64,000 nucleotides of DNA from Chryseobacterium lactis (GCF_003815875.1 NZ_CP033924.1:3348001-3412000), one strand, 5' to 3'. Shown: positions 35,185 through 44,848, numbered from the stretch's first letter. The notes: generated from the sequence alone by a model not told the origin. Made by a program: numbers and translations.

Positions 35185-35562
35185 ATGAAAAAAGTAACCG
35201 CTATCGGAGGGATTTTCTTTAAATGCAAAGATCCGGAACAAGTAAACGACTGGTACAAAACTCATCTTGGCGTAGAAACCAGCCCTTACGGAGCCAAATT
35301 CGATTGGATAGATGCTGATACCGATAAAAAAGGATATACACTTTGGAGTCCTTTTAAAGAGTCTACTCAATATTTTGAACCTTCTGCAAAGGACTTTATG
35401 ATCAATTATCACGTAGAAAATATTGAAGCTTTGGTAGAGGAGTTAAAAAAAGAAGGGGTGACCATGCTTGATGAGATAGCTACTTATGAATACGGGAAAT
35501 TTGTACACATCATGGATCCCGAAGGAAACAAGATTGAATTGTTTGAACCGGCAGGAGAGTAG
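35185..35562 (+). CDS. VOC (glyoxalase/bleomycin-resistance fold) family protein
   Basis: It has 125 residues in two beta-alpha-beta-beta-beta modules: GGIFFKCKDPEQVNDWYKTH, then INYHVENIEALVEELKKEG and the end HIMDPEGNKIELFEP with the late Glu ligand. Enzymatic activity cannot be assigned. TATATTTG (35109-35116) is a good -7 box, but the -33 region lacks TTG. Confidence 0.85.
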   Translation: MKKVTAIGGIFFKCKDPEQVNDWYKTHLGVETSPYGAKFDWIDADTDKKGYTLWSPFKESTQYFEPSAKDFMINYHVENIEALVEELKKEGVTMLDEIATYEYGKFVHIMDPEGNKIELFEPAGE

Positions 35563-35730
35563 AAGTCTGTTGTGTAATATATATAAGCTGTTTTTTAATG
35601 AAACAGCTTTCGTTTTTTATTTCTGGAAATATCTGGAAATGACTTTGCCTACGTTAATTTCAATTTAGGATGTCCCACTTTTATAAGGTTTTCTGAATAG
35701 ATATTTTTATTTTTGCCTTAAATTTAATTG

Positions 35731-37407
35731 ATGAAATATTATATAACGGTGCTTCTTGTTCTGCTTGGTTTCTTTTCAAAGGCACAGGAAAATTACGCTG
35801 CATTAACTGGTAAAGCCTTCGGGGTAATGGAAGAGGCTAAAGACGAAACAGGTTACAGAAAAGCACTGGATCTATATGAAGAGGCATTCAGATTGTATCC
35901 TAAAAATATTGATGGAGAAGGATTGCATGATGCATCGCTTTTAGCTTTAAAATTAAAAAATAAAGATAAAGCATTTCAATATCTTACCTCACTTTCTTTA
36001 ATAAAAGGAGATGGAGTCAATTTTCCTGGTTGGAGTTATATTATTGGAAAAAATCCTGAAAAAGAATATAAAGATCTGCTTTCAGATCCGAGATGGAATA
36101 CGTTAAAGCAGAAATCTGCAGGGGACAAAAAGCAATTCTATAATGAGTTACAAACAAAGGAAAATGAATTTTATAGTACCAATAAAAGTTCACTGAATAA
36201 TATCGGAAGTCCTGAAGCTTTATATAAAGAGATCAGAAATTTCAATCCTTACCGGCCAAAGAAAGATCGTGATTATTCAGTTTCATTCAAAATAAGTGAT
36301 TCGGTTACAACTTCATTTTTTATCCATTTACCTCAAAATTATAATCCTGAGAAAAAATATTCTTTACTCTTTTTTCTTCACGGTGCGGTAAGAAATAATG
36401 AATTAATAGATTACCAGATGGCTGAATGGAATTTAGGAGGCTGGAACAGATATTATACAAAATATGCAGATCAGAATGATGTGATTTTGGTTTTTCCAAG
36501 GGCTAGTAAGCAATATAACTGGATGTTGTCTGATGATGGTTTTTCTATGATTCCGGAAATGCTTAAACAGATCAAAAAGACAATTAATATTGACGATAAT
36601 AATGTTTTTATTTCAGGACATTCCAATGGAGGAACAGGTTCTTTTTCTTATCTGATGAAGCAATCGACGCCATTTGCAGGGTTTTATGGATTTAATACAT
36701 ATCCAAAAGTATTTACAGGAGGAACTTTTGTAGAGAATATTAAAAACCGCTCGTTTATCAATTTTTCAACAGATAAGGATTATTATTATCCGCCCAATGC
36801 GAATGATGATTTTACAAAACTGATGAAAGGAATATCTGCTGATTACAAAGAATATCGTTACAATGGATTTCCACATTGGTTTCCACAGTTTGGTGAATCG
36901 GAGCCTGCCTATCAGATCATTTTTAAAGATTTGAGAGACAGAAAAAGAAATCCGTTTCCGAAAAAGATTTCATGGGAATTCGATGACGACAGATATGGAA
37001 ATGTTGATTGGATTTCCAATATAAAATTAGATACTTTAAGTAAGAATATCAACGAACGTAAAGAACTGAACTTTAAGATCAATAAGTGGTTGGTTTATGA
37101 TGAAAATGATAGCTTAATGGTGAAGGACGTTGATAAAAATGCATTTGATTTTCCAAGGAAGTCAGGTAAAATAAAAGCTGAATATGATCGTAATGTTTTC
37201 CATATTGAGACATCCGACATTAAGTCCTTTTCAATCAATATCTCCCCTGAAGCCGTTGATCTGAAAGAAAAAGTAAAAGTATATGTTAATGGAAAACTTT
37301 ATTTCGACAAAAAAATAAAATATGACCAGGATTTTTTACTTAAAAATTTTTACAATACTCAGGACCGGGAGCAGGTCTGGGTCAATTATATTGAGGTGAA
37401 AATATAA
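35731..37407 (+). CDS. secreted two-part esterase-like protein
   Basis: It has 558 residues from ATG 35731. Signal peptide MKYYITVLLVLLGFFSKAQ; residues ~20-150 are helical and TPR-like (YRKALDLYEEAFRLYPKN); ~185-400 is an alpha/beta hydrolase with FLHGAVRNNELI, nucleophile elbow GHSNGGTGS and a late His in FPHWFPQFG; ~410-558 is a beta-rich C-terminal domain. A peptidase/esterase of unknown target, probably periplasmic. TATTTTTG at 35708 is a weak promoter candidate. Confidence 0.75.
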   Translation: MKYYITVLLVLLGFFSKAQENYAALTGKAFGVMEEAKDETGYRKALDLYEEAFRLYPKNIDGEGLHDASLLALKLKNKDKAFQYLTSLSLIKGDGVNFPGWSYIIGKNPEKEYKDLLSDPRWNTLKQKSAGDKKQFYNELQTKENEFYSTNKSSLNNIGSPEALYKEIRNFNPYRPKKDRDYSVSFKISDSVTTSFFIHLPQNYNPEKKYSLLFFLHGAVRNNELIDYQMAEWNLGGWNRYYTKYADQNDVILVFPRASKQYNWMLSDDGFSMIPEMLKQIKKTINIDDNNVFISGHSNGGTGSFSYLMKQSTPFAGFYGFNTYPKVFTGGTFVENIKNRSFINFSTDKDYYYPPNANDDFTKLMKGISADYKEYRYNGFPHWFPQFGESEPAYQIIFKDLRDRKRNPFPKKISWEFDDDRYGNVDWISNIKLDTLSKNINERKELNFKINKWLVYDENDSLMVKDVDKNAFDFPRKSGKIKAEYDRNVFHIETSDIKSFSINISPEAVDLKEKVKVYVNGKLYFDKKIKYDQDFLLKNFYNTQDREQVWVNYIEVKI

Positions 37408-37426
37408 GAACTTACTGATTTCCGGT

Positions 37427-37467
37427 AAAAATAAGACCTGTCTGTTTAGAGACAGGTCTTATTTTTA
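37427..37467. terminator. bidirectional terminator
   Basis: ATAAGACCTGTCT (37431-37443) pairs perfectly with AGACAGGTCTTAT (37450-37462); A-run before, T-run after. It serves both convergent genes. Confidence 0.88.
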
Positions 37468-37485
37468 TGTATAAATTGAAAATAA

Positions 37486-38340
37486 TTAATCCAAAATATA
37501 GATTTTCTTTTCTTTAAGATTAAATCCAAGTTTTTTACCCAACCAGTTGATGCTTGTTTTACCTTCATAAATAAGTCCTTCTACAAAAGATACTTTGGGC
37601 TTTTCAACGGTTACAAAAGGAGTTGAAACAGAAGGGATATTCCCTACATAAAATTTAGTAATCAGGTCAGGATTAAATTCGCTCTTTTGCTCACGCAGCT
37701 GTAAATTTTCTTTTTTCAATCCCAGAGTACTGATAAGTCGATCACTGAACCAGAATGAATCATTACCTGATCCGGAATCCAAAAGAACATTAACTTTATA
37801 GGTATTATTCAAAAGAATATAAGTTGAAATATCAAGGGATTGATCAGCATTGGTTGATAGCTGAATATCCATTACCTTATTGCTTTTCAGTTTTTCTTTT
37901 GGAAATATAAGTTCTTTAGTGGTATAATCGATGATGAATTCCGTATCATAAAGCATGGCCAAAGAAATAAGACCGTCAATTCCCTTAATCTCCGTGTCAT
38001 AAGTTGCATACCAGGTATCTTTAAACTTTTTGCCATTAAGCGTAATCTCTTTAGATTTGAATAAAGGAACCGTCATTTTTTCACCGGTAGCGCGAAAAGC
38101 AGTAAGGTAGTTATACGTTTCTTTCTGACCCAGGCTTTTGTAAAAGTTGCCCAACAACAGATTGATGCCGGCTCCCGTATCAAAAATGAAATTTCCTTTT
38201 TTTCCTTCTATCTCGGCTTCCACCAGCATATGTCCTGAAGCCAGTATTTGTAAGGGTGTTTTTTGGGCTAAAGCCACTGAAGAATATAAAAATACAGATG
38301 CAGTAAGAACCGATCTTTTAATAAATGATTGAGTAAACAT
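37486..38340 (-). CDS. retropepsin-like aspartyl protease, exported
   Basis: It has 284 residues, with signal peptide ending VALAQ. Two lobes: FIFDTGAGINLLLG (DTG) and NVLLDSGSGNDSFW (DSG), both catalytic Asp kept. This contrasts with the degenerate relative at 22760. Such secreted retropepsin-like proteins are common in Bacteroidota; their targets are unknown. TATATTTG on the minus strand (38391-38398) is a likely -7 box. Confidence 0.82.
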   Translation of the reverse strand: MFTQSFIKRSVLTASVFLYSSVALAQKTPLQILASGHMLVEAEIEGKKGNFIFDTGAGINLLLGNFYKSLGQKETYNYLTAFRATGEKMTVPLFKSKEITLNGKKFKDTWYATYDTEIKGIDGLISLAMLYDTEFIIDYTTKELIFPKEKLKSNKVMDIQLSTNADQSLDISTYILLNNTYKVNVLLDSGSGNDSFWFSDRLISTLGLKKENLQLREQKSEFNPDLITKFYVGNIPSVSTPFVTVEKPKVSFVEGLIYEGKTSINWLGKKLGFNLKEKKIYILD

Positions 38341-38528
38341 GTGAAAAATAGGTATTGGTTTTAGTTATGTTCATGGTTGGATGAACGCTGCAAATATAAT
38401 GTATTCTCTTTATTATTGGATTTGCGTTTTTTTAGAGTGAAATCTAGATTGCATGAGTACAAATAATATTCTACCCAAAACGTTTGTAACTGATGCAATT
38501 CCAGCTAGAAAAACCATGAAGAATATAA

Positions 38529-38566
38529 AAAAACAAGCCTCGTAAATTTATAATTTACGAGGCTTT
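38529..38566 (-). terminator. terminator of the tRNA-Ser gene
   Basis: AAGCCTCGTAAATT (38535-38548) and AATTTACGAGGCTT (38552-38565) form a 14-bp stem; on the minus strand it is followed by GTTTTTTT. It lies directly behind the tRNA 3' end. Confidence 0.88.
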
Positions 38567-38654
38567 TGGCGGAGAGTGAGGGATTCGAACCCCCGGACCT
38601 GTTACAGTCAACAGTTTTCAAGACTGCCGCAATCGACCACTCTGCCAACTCTCC
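38567..38654 (-). tRNA. tRNA-Ser(UGA)
   Basis: On the minus strand: acceptor GGAGAGT pairs with ACTCTCC, followed by the discriminator G and an encoded CCA. The T arm has GGTTCGAATCC. The anticodon loop reads CTTGAAA, anticodon TGA, decoding UCA. A long variable arm is present, as expected of a class II serine tRNA. It has its own perfect promoter and terminator. Confidence 0.95.
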
Positions 38655-38688
38655 TTAAACTCCGATTATATCGTTGTTTTCAGTGGTG

Positions 38689-38719
38689 CAAATATAGAAC
38701 GATTTTTAATTTCTGCAAA
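38689..38719 (-). promoter_or_regulatory. Bacteroidota-type promoter of tRNA-Ser
   Basis: On the minus strand TTTG (38719-38716), 19-base spacer, TATATTTG (38696-38689). Identical spacing to the pyrB promoter. Transcription should start about 10-15 bases downstream, shortly before the tRNA 5' end at 38654. Confidence 0.85.
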
Positions 38720-38901
38720 ACTTTTACAGAACAAATTTTAACAAAACTTAATAATAGACTAGAAATCAAGGGAATTATTTTTCATCAATTATTAAATCCG
38801 GGTTATGACACACAACAAATCTACCGTGAATAAAGGGTTCCTTACAATATTCTTTTATTTTAGTATTACAAATAAGAGTAATTGCTTCATCAGCAGCTTT
38901 G

Positions 38902-40215
38902 TCACACAGTTTTGGTTTCCGACCTTTTCTTATAAATTAATACTAAAAGCATAACGATTACAAAAGCAGCATAAACGTACTGAGTACGGGATACTCCTAC
39001 ACCGTATGGAAACCAGATTCCCTGAATATGAAGAGCTGATACTTCCTGTGAGAATAAGCCTATAGAAAGCAGCAATGCGGCAGGTAAATAAATCAAGTTT
39101 TTTTTTCCTTCCTGTCGGATCCCCCGGAATAATGTATAGATCATCAACAAAACAAAAAATAGTCTTATATATTCGGACGCTTTCTGAAATAAACTGTAAG
39201 GAATAGATTTGAATAGCCACGGAAGACCTAAAAGCTGTGTGCTCATATACACTAAGGTGAGTACTGCCACAATTTTGGTAATCCAGTCTATTCTGTCTAA
39301 TCCGTACCAGTCTTTCCATGCTATTATCCAGGAACCGAGTACTAGGGGCATCAGAATTACTGTTGTAACAATATCAATTTCGTGGGCAGATTCCCATTGA
39401 AACCAGTAGAAAAAAGCCTGGTTAGCCCGTACTAAAGCCAACAATAGTAAAGCAATAATAAACCATCGATAATGTTTGACGGGTTTCAGAACAAAGATCA
39501 TGATAGCCAATAAAATGAAGAGTATTGGTTCAATAACTTCCACAATATATCCTTTGATTGTTTGTCCCCATTGATGTCTGTATTTTGATTCAATACTGCT
39601 TTTATCACCGAGCTCCGGAGCAATATGAATCCCTCCTGCATCAGGGAGCTGACTTAATGTAGCCTCGCTCATCCACACTCTGAAAGCAATTGTAATCCAC
39701 TTTTCCTTTCTTACATTTGCCGGCAGCAGAAACATCCGTGGCTGTATACTGTAAGCAGTGGGAACCGGATCTGAAAAATCCCCTGCGCTGCCTAATAATA
39801 CTCCATTGACGAATAATTGATACGCATCATCAATGGCAGGAGGACCGGTTAAGGCCAGTACATTTCCCCTGACTTGTTCCAATGAAACTTTAATCCGATA
39901 CCACGCATAACCAGAATATCGTGGGTAACCTCTGGTAGCCCAACCAGAAACATATCCGGAAAGTCCTACATCTCCATCGTGTGCTCCGACAGGGGCTGTA
40001 AGATCAACCGTTTCCCATTTTGAATCATCAAAATCTGAAGCAGTCCATTCCATATGGTCGCCTGTCTTGAATTTCCATGGCCCGTTTAAGGTTATTATTG
40101 TTGACGTTGAGTCCTTTGCTACTATGGTTTTAGCTTTAAATGTGCCACATGAGCATAAGATAAACATCACAAGCCACAGTCTGACGGAAATATAATTATT
40201 TTTAAAAACTACCAT
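38902..40215 (-). CDS. membrane protein with jelly-roll sensor domain and 7TM region
   Basis: It has 437 residues. N-terminal lipobox-like or signal segment (LVMFILCSCG); ~40-190 is a glycoside-hydrolase-2-type galactose-binding jelly roll (NGPWKFKTGDHMEWTASDFD, GYAWYRIKVSL, LFVNGVLLGSAGDF); ~225-430 has about seven hydrophobic helices. This is the 7TMR-DISM architecture, but no kinase, cyclase or phosphatase output domain follows. It may be a sensor that works with a separate partner, or a truncated receptor. Confidence 0.72.
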   Translation of the reverse strand: MVVFKNNYISVRLWLVMFILCSCGTFKAKTIVAKDSTSTIITLNGPWKFKTGDHMEWTASDFDDSKWETVDLTAPVGAHDGDVGLSGYVSGWATRGYPRYSGYAWYRIKVSLEQVRGNVLALTGPPAIDDAYQLFVNGVLLGSAGDFSDPVPTAYSIQPRMFLLPANVRKEKWITIAFRVWMSEATLSQLPDAGGIHIAPELGDKSSIESKYRHQWGQTIKGYIVEVIEPILFILLAIMIFVLKPVKHYRWFIIALLLLALVRANQAFFYWFQWESAHEIDIVTTVILMPLVLGSWIIAWKDWYGLDRIDWITKIVAVLTLVYMSTQLLGLPWLFKSIPYSLFQKASEYIRLFFVLLMIYTLFRGIRQEGKKNLIYLPAALLLSIGLFSQEVSALHIQGIWFPYGVGVSRTQYVYAAFVIVMLLVLIYKKRSETKTV

Positions 40216-40366
40216 TATTATCGAGAGTTAGGTTCTTAATCTTCAACAATATAAAAATAAATAAATTTCCATTGGTGCTTTTGATTCCGTTGAAAACCCA
40301 TTGAAATAAATACGTTAATAGGTGTTTAATTTGATTAAATCCCTAATTAAATTGATGAATTATTAA

Positions 40367-40804
40367 TCAGAAATGAATGGGCTTATAATCAATAGGTACT
40401 GACAAGATGGAGTAAGTGATGGTATCTCCGAATTTACCGAAGCGATCTAAGAGTACGGTAAGCTCTTCTACAGATTTCAGAAAAAGGTGCAAAAAGAAAC
40501 AATATTCCCCTGTGGTATGAATCATTTTTACAATCCCTTCTATTTTTTCAGTCTCTTTTAAGAAGGATGCAATCATATTGGGCTGCAACTTTACGGCAAT
40601 TAATACATTGTGTATGTATTCCAGTTTTGAATAATCCACAACAGCAGAGAATCCTTTTATAATGCCTGCTTCCTGTAATTTTTTGATGCGTTCTGCAACG
40701 GCCGGAGCGGTAAGGCCTATTTTTCTGCCTATTGCAGCATTACTTGATCTGGCGTCTGATTGCAGCTCATTTAATATTGCATAATGTAGTTTGTCTAATT
40801 GCAT
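40367..40804 (-). CDS. Lrp/AsnC family transcriptional regulator
   Basis: It has 145 residues from ATG 40804; an open frame extends upstream to 41014 but overlaps the divergent hydrolase gene and lacks regulator sequence. Winged HTH (1-60: LDKLHYAILNELQSDARSSN) then the RAM domain with GEYCFFLHLFLKS. It is divergent from the hydrolase at 40941 with a 136-base intergenic region and may control it. Confidence 0.87.
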   Translation of the reverse strand: MQLDKLHYAILNELQSDARSSNAAIGRKIGLTAPAVAERIKKLQEAGIIKGFSAVVDYSKLEYIHNVLIAVKLQPNMIASFLKETEKIEGIVKMIHTTGEYCFFLHLFLKSVEELTVLLDRFGKFGDTITYSILSVPIDYKPIHF

Positions 40805-40940
40805 AGAGAGATGAAAAATAAAAAAACATTGATTCGAAAGTTTCAGGTATCTATTTCTATTGAAATGATAGCCTGATTGATGATGCCTCTGCAGATCTTT
40901 GTAAATATAAAAAATTAATCCTAAAACGTGTAACAAGGTC

Positions 40941-41825
40941 ATGAGAGAAAAAGAACTCACTAGAGATATTAATTTGATCCATGGAATGGCTGTTATTAAC
41001 AGTACATTGCGCATGCATTATGTGGAGGCAGGAGATGGCGAAAAAGTCATTGTTCTGATACATGGTTTCCCACAAACTTGGTGGGAATGGCGGTTTGTGA
41101 TACCTGTATTGGTGAATCATGGTTTTCGTGTCATTGCCATAGATTATCGCGGAACCGGCGATTCCTGGCGGCCGGCAGATGGTTATGATAAACGTACCAT
41201 GGCCAGTGATATATATTCTTTATTAACGGATCATCTTAAAATACAAATCCCTGTCGTTCTTATTGGACATGATATCGGATTAATGATTGCATATGCCTAT
41301 GCACAGGAATATCGTAGATCAGTGTCTCAACTGGTTGTCATAGATGCACCTTTACCCGGGACAGAAGTATTTGACAAAATAAGAACAGATCACAGAGTCT
41401 GGCATTTTGCATTTCATAATGTGCGGGATCTTCCTGAAATGCTGATTTCTGGCCGTGAACGGCAGTATTTACAGTATTTTTTCAATTATCGTATTTATAA
41501 CACGGCTGCCATTACTGAAATTGATATGGATATTTTTAGTCAGGCCTATTCGGCAGCAGGTGCTATAAAAGCCGGATTGGAAGTTTATCGGGCATTTGAC
41601 CAGGATATACTCGACAATAAAGAGAGCATGGCAAAAAATGGAAAACTATCTATTCCTGTTCTGGCAGTCGGAGGAGAAATGAGTACCAGTGGACCATTTA
41701 TGAAAGAAATGATGGAAGAAGTGGCTGATAACGTTGTATCAATACGTGTTCCTAAAACCGCCCATTGGGTCGTTGAGGAAAATCCGGGTGCATTTATAAA
41801 AAGCCTATTACAATTTCTTAACTAA
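40941..41825 (+). CDS. alpha/beta hydrolase, epoxide-hydrolase-like
   Basis: It has 294 residues without a signal peptide. IHGFPQTWWEWRFVIPVL is the oxyanion region, GHDIGLMIAYAYA the elbow with an Asp nucleophile, as in epoxide hydrolases and haloalkane dehalogenases, and KTAHWVVEENP the late His. A cytosolic detoxification role is likely. The Lrp gene is divergent from it. Confidence 0.85.
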   Translation: MREKELTRDINLIHGMAVINSTLRMHYVEAGDGEKVIVLIHGFPQTWWEWRFVIPVLVNHGFRVIAIDYRGTGDSWRPADGYDKRTMASDIYSLLTDHLKIQIPVVLIGHDIGLMIAYAYAQEYRRSVSQLVVIDAPLPGTEVFDKIRTDHRVWHFAFHNVRDLPEMLISGRERQYLQYFFNYRIYNTAAITEIDMDIFSQAYSAAGAIKAGLEVYRAFDQDILDNKESMAKNGKLSIPVLAVGGEMSTSGPFMKEMMEEVADNVVSIRVPKTAHWVVEENPGAFIKSLLQFLN

Positions 41826-41896
41826 GATATTCATTGTGCTATAATGTCAGTTATTTTAAAAACAAACTAACTAAAATCAATGCCTTAATGAGTGTG

Positions 41897-41910
41897 CACA
41901 CACACACACA
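41897..41910. repeat. (CA)7 dinucleotide repeat
   Basis: Seven CA units sit 15 bases before the ATG of the peptidase gene, in its 5' leader. Such tracts can change length by slippage and alter expression, but this one is short. Confidence 0.6.
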
Positions 41911-41924
41911 GAAATTTGATAATT

Positions 41925-43088
41925 ATGAAAAATTTAATATTGTTTTATTTACTAATATATATGCAACTTTTTATATTTGGGCAAAAGCCACGAGCAAGGG
42001 ATATAGGAATTCCATTTAGTGGAACTATAGGAAAATTCAATGCAATAACAGACGTAAAAGGAGTAGAAGTGGGGTATAGTACTATTATTTCAGGTCAGGG
42101 TAAAAATAATATAGGGAAAGGACCTGTCAGAACAGGTGTTACCACAATTCTGCCCAGAGGAAGAAACAATAATCCCGTTTTTGCCAATTGGTATTCACTT
42201 AATGGAAATGGTGAAATGACAGGAACAACCTGGGTAACAGAATCAGGATTTTTAGAAACACCAATTATGATTACCAATACCAATAGTGTAGGTATAGTGA
42301 GAGATGCTGTTCTTAAATGGTTTATTGACAAGCATTGGTATAAAGAAGATTGGTGGTATACCTATCCGGTTGTTGCAGAAACGTATGATGGATTTTTAAA
42401 TGATATTTATGGCTTCCAGATTCAGGAAAAGAATGTGTATGAAGCACTTAATACGGCAAAATCAGGCAAACTTCAGGAGGGAAATGTAGGAGGCGGAACA
42501 GGAATGATGTGTCTTGGTTTTAAAGGAGGAACAGGGACTTCATCAAGAATAGTGAAAATAGGAGATGATGAGTATACAGTTGGTGCTCTTGTGCAGACTA
42601 ATTTTGGACGAAAAGAGTCATTGACTATTTCTGGTGTGCCAATTGGGAAAGAACTCGATGATACGATAGGGAGTGAATTGAAATTGCCTTCTCAATCATA
42701 TCGGAAAGAAGGCGATGGTTCTATAATAGTGGTTATCGCAACAGATGCACCATTACTTCCACATCAGCTAAAGCGTATTGCTTCCAGGGTTCCACTTGGA
42801 ATCGGTAAAGTAGGTGGATACGGCATGAATAGTTCAGGAGATATTTTTATTGCTTTTTCTACCGCTAATCCTGAAGCTTTTCAAAGAAAGGATCTTTCAA
42901 CTGTAAAATCACTTCCCAATGATTCGATGGATCCCTTGTTTGAAGCGACTGTACAGGCTGTAGAAGAATCTATCATTAACGCAATGATCGCCGCAGAAAC
43001 AATGGAAGGTGTTAATGGAAACAAATCCTATGCGCTTCCTCATCAAACGGTGATTGATATCTTAAAAAAATATAAAAGAATACCATAA
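41925..43088 (+). CDS. P1 family peptidase (DmpA-like), exported
   Basis: It has 387 residues from ATG 41925; longer frames start in the CA tract. Signal peptide MKNLILFYLLIYMQLFIFGQ. Family S58: ITDVKGVEVGYSTI near the start and the self-cleavage site GGTGTSSRIV, where the Ser becomes the new N-terminal nucleophile. DmpA-like enzymes are aminopeptidases/amidases that act on small peptides or beta-peptides. It lies between an alpha/beta hydrolase and a serine hydrolase on the same strand. Confidence 0.87.
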   Translation: MKNLILFYLLIYMQLFIFGQKPRARDIGIPFSGTIGKFNAITDVKGVEVGYSTIISGQGKNNIGKGPVRTGVTTILPRGRNNNPVFANWYSLNGNGEMTGTTWVTESGFLETPIMITNTNSVGIVRDAVLKWFIDKHWYKEDWWYTYPVVAETYDGFLNDIYGFQIQEKNVYEALNTAKSGKLQEGNVGGGTGMMCLGFKGGTGTSSRIVKIGDDEYTVGALVQTNFGRKESLTISGVPIGKELDDTIGSELKLPSQSYRKEGDGSIIVVIATDAPLLPHQLKRIASRVPLGIGKVGGYGMNSSGDIFIAFSTANPEAFQRKDLSTVKSLPNDSMDPLFEATVQAVEESIINAMIAAETMEGVNGNKSYALPHQTVIDILKKYKRIP

Positions 43089-43145
43089 GGAGAGAAATTT
43101 ATTATGTTTTTAATTTAATGAATAGTAATCTATTAAAATCTTTCT

Positions 43146-44285
43146 ATGAAAAAACTATGGTTTCTAACAGCTCTGACTGTTGTTTTTGTTACAATGAATT
43201 CCTGTGAAAATGATCGGCCTGCAGAGGCACCGGTTACGCAACCTAACGCTGAAAAGTATCAGCGAATTGTTGATCAATTTATGGCTGCCGGTGCTGTAGG
43301 CGTAAACGTTGCTGTAATTTCTCCCGAAGGAACATGGACAGGATCCGGCGGATTGGCCGACAGGGAAAAAAATATCAAAATGTTACCTGATAACAGGCTT
43401 CGTATTGGAAGCATGACCAAAATGTTTGCTTCAGCCACTATTCTGAAGCTACAGGAAGAAGGTCTGCTGAATATCAAAGATAAAATCAATCAATATCTTC
43501 CTCATAGTATTACAGATCGTATTGCAAATGCCAACGAGGTAACGATTGAACAATGTCTTAATCATAGAGCAGGGATCCGAAATTATTTACAGGATATTTC
43601 TGCCGGTGTTTTTGACGGGAGTATTGTCAACTATTCTGCAGAGCAGACTCTTCAGCTGATTTATGATAAGCCTGCTGATGATCCGGTTGGAAAAGGATAT
43701 TATAGTAATTCCAATTATCTTTTACTCTCTCTGATCATTAAAAAAGTAACAGGAAAGCCGTCGTACCAGGTGATTAATGAAAAAGTAATCAATCCGCTGG
43801 GATTGAAAAATACATTTGCCAGCACAACACTTCCGGATAAACTTACCAGATCCTATTATGCCGAAACCGTTAATGAAACCCTGACTGATGTAACCAATAT
43901 AGACAATAACGGTATCGGAGGTGAGGGCGCAATCGATGGTGGAATGATTTCAACAGCTTCTGATATTGCCCTATTTGTAGAAAGTCTCTTAACGAATAAA
44001 ATACTCTCTCCTGCTTCAATGCAGCAACTTCAAACTTTCGTGGATAATGATCCTAATCGTCTTGAGCCGGATCTTAAATACAATAAGCAGTACGGATTGG
44101 GAGTAATGAAACTGGATACAAACCAGGGAGTGGCCTTAGGGCATGACGGGCATGTATTTGGGTTTGGGGGGAAAGCATATTATTTTCCAAAGCAAAAAGT
44201 AACTGTATGTATACTCCTTAATACGTGGTCTCCGAAAGTAGTAGCACTGCTTAATGCAAAAGATACTTTCAATTTATTGTTTTGA
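43146..44285 (+). CDS. serine hydrolase, beta-lactamase/PBP4* fold, lipoprotein
   Basis: It has 379 residues. Lipoprotein signal ending TMNSC; SMTK (S-x-x-K), YSN (Y-x-N) and HDGHVFGFGG (H-x-G) are the three active-site motifs of class C-type serine hydrolases. Probably an amino-hydrolase or D-peptidase in the periplasm rather than a true beta-lactamase. It follows the P1 peptidase after 57 bases. Confidence 0.85.
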   Translation: MKKLWFLTALTVVFVTMNSCENDRPAEAPVTQPNAEKYQRIVDQFMAAGAVGVNVAVISPEGTWTGSGGLADREKNIKMLPDNRLRIGSMTKMFASATILKLQEEGLLNIKDKINQYLPHSITDRIANANEVTIEQCLNHRAGIRNYLQDISAGVFDGSIVNYSAEQTLQLIYDKPADDPVGKGYYSNSNYLLLSLIIKKVTGKPSYQVINEKVINPLGLKNTFASTTLPDKLTRSYYAETVNETLTDVTNIDNNGIGGEGAIDGGMISTASDIALFVESLLTNKILSPASMQQLQTFVDNDPNRLEPDLKYNKQYGLGVMKLDTNQGVALGHDGHVFGFGGKAYYFPKQKVTVCILLNTWSPKVVALLNAKDTFNLLF

Positions 44286-44496
44286 GATATTTAAAGCAAA
44301 ATCACTTCTGCTTGTGAAAATCTGAAGGTATACAATATACAGATTGAGCTGTATGTCTCATAAAGAATTGTAGTTGAGTCAATTACATTTATTCTTCATA
44401 ATATGTGGTATCTAATTAAGAAAACTTTAACATTACGCTGTCAATTTAGGTACGGATATTGTGTATTTATATACCAAATACTTAATTATAAATATT

Positions 44497-44796
44497 ATGA
44501 ACAATTCAGATTACAACAAAGCGGAAAAAGCAGTTAATGAAACAGAAAACTCTTTAAAAAATGCAGCTAGTGATGCAAAATGGAAGATCAGTGATTTAGC
44601 AGATAAGGCGAGGGATTATATCAATGAAAAAAGAAATAATGATGAGGAAGCAAGTCAGGAAGATTGGCTGGATAAAGTGAAGGCAAACGTCTCTGATGCG
44701 TGGGAAGATATTAAAGATAAAGCTGATGATGCATGGGAAAAAACAAAAGATGCTGCAGAAGATGTAAAAGCAGAATGGAAGAAAAAAACCAATTAA
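44497..44796 (+). CDS. small LEA-like amphipathic helix protein
   Basis: It has 99 residues from ATG 44497, highly charged, Ala/Asp/Glu/Lys-rich, with few hydrophobic residues. The C-terminal half repeats an 11-residue pattern (SDAWEDIKDKADDAWEKTKDA), like group 3 LEA and apolipophorin-type helices that fold on drying or at membranes. Function by analogy would be stress protection; not proven. A terminator follows. Confidence 0.7.
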   Translation: MNNSDYNKAEKAVNETENSLKNAASDAKWKISDLADKARDYINEKRNNDEEASQEDWLDKVKANVSDAWEDIKDKADDAWEKTKDAAEDVKAEWKKKTN

Positions 44797-44814
44797 TTTT
44801 CTTCTATACATATT

Positions 44815-44848
44815 AAAAATCAGGACCGGTAATGGTCCTGATTTTTTA
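44815..44848 (+). terminator. intrinsic terminator
   Basis: AATCAGGACC pairs with GGTCCTGATT around GGTAAT, followed by TTTT. It ends the LEA-like transcript. Confidence 0.8.

Noticed and set aside
38755..38935. Open minus-strand frame of about 50 codons after the 437-residue gene (contains KIKEYCKEPF and HNPDLIIDEK)
   Set aside because: It has no start codon and opens right after a stop within the other gene; it could be a frameshift remnant but is too short to call.
40805..41014. N-terminal extension of the Lrp gene with hydrophobic residues
   Set aside because: It overlaps the divergent hydrolase gene, and the winged-helix domain starts normally at 40804.
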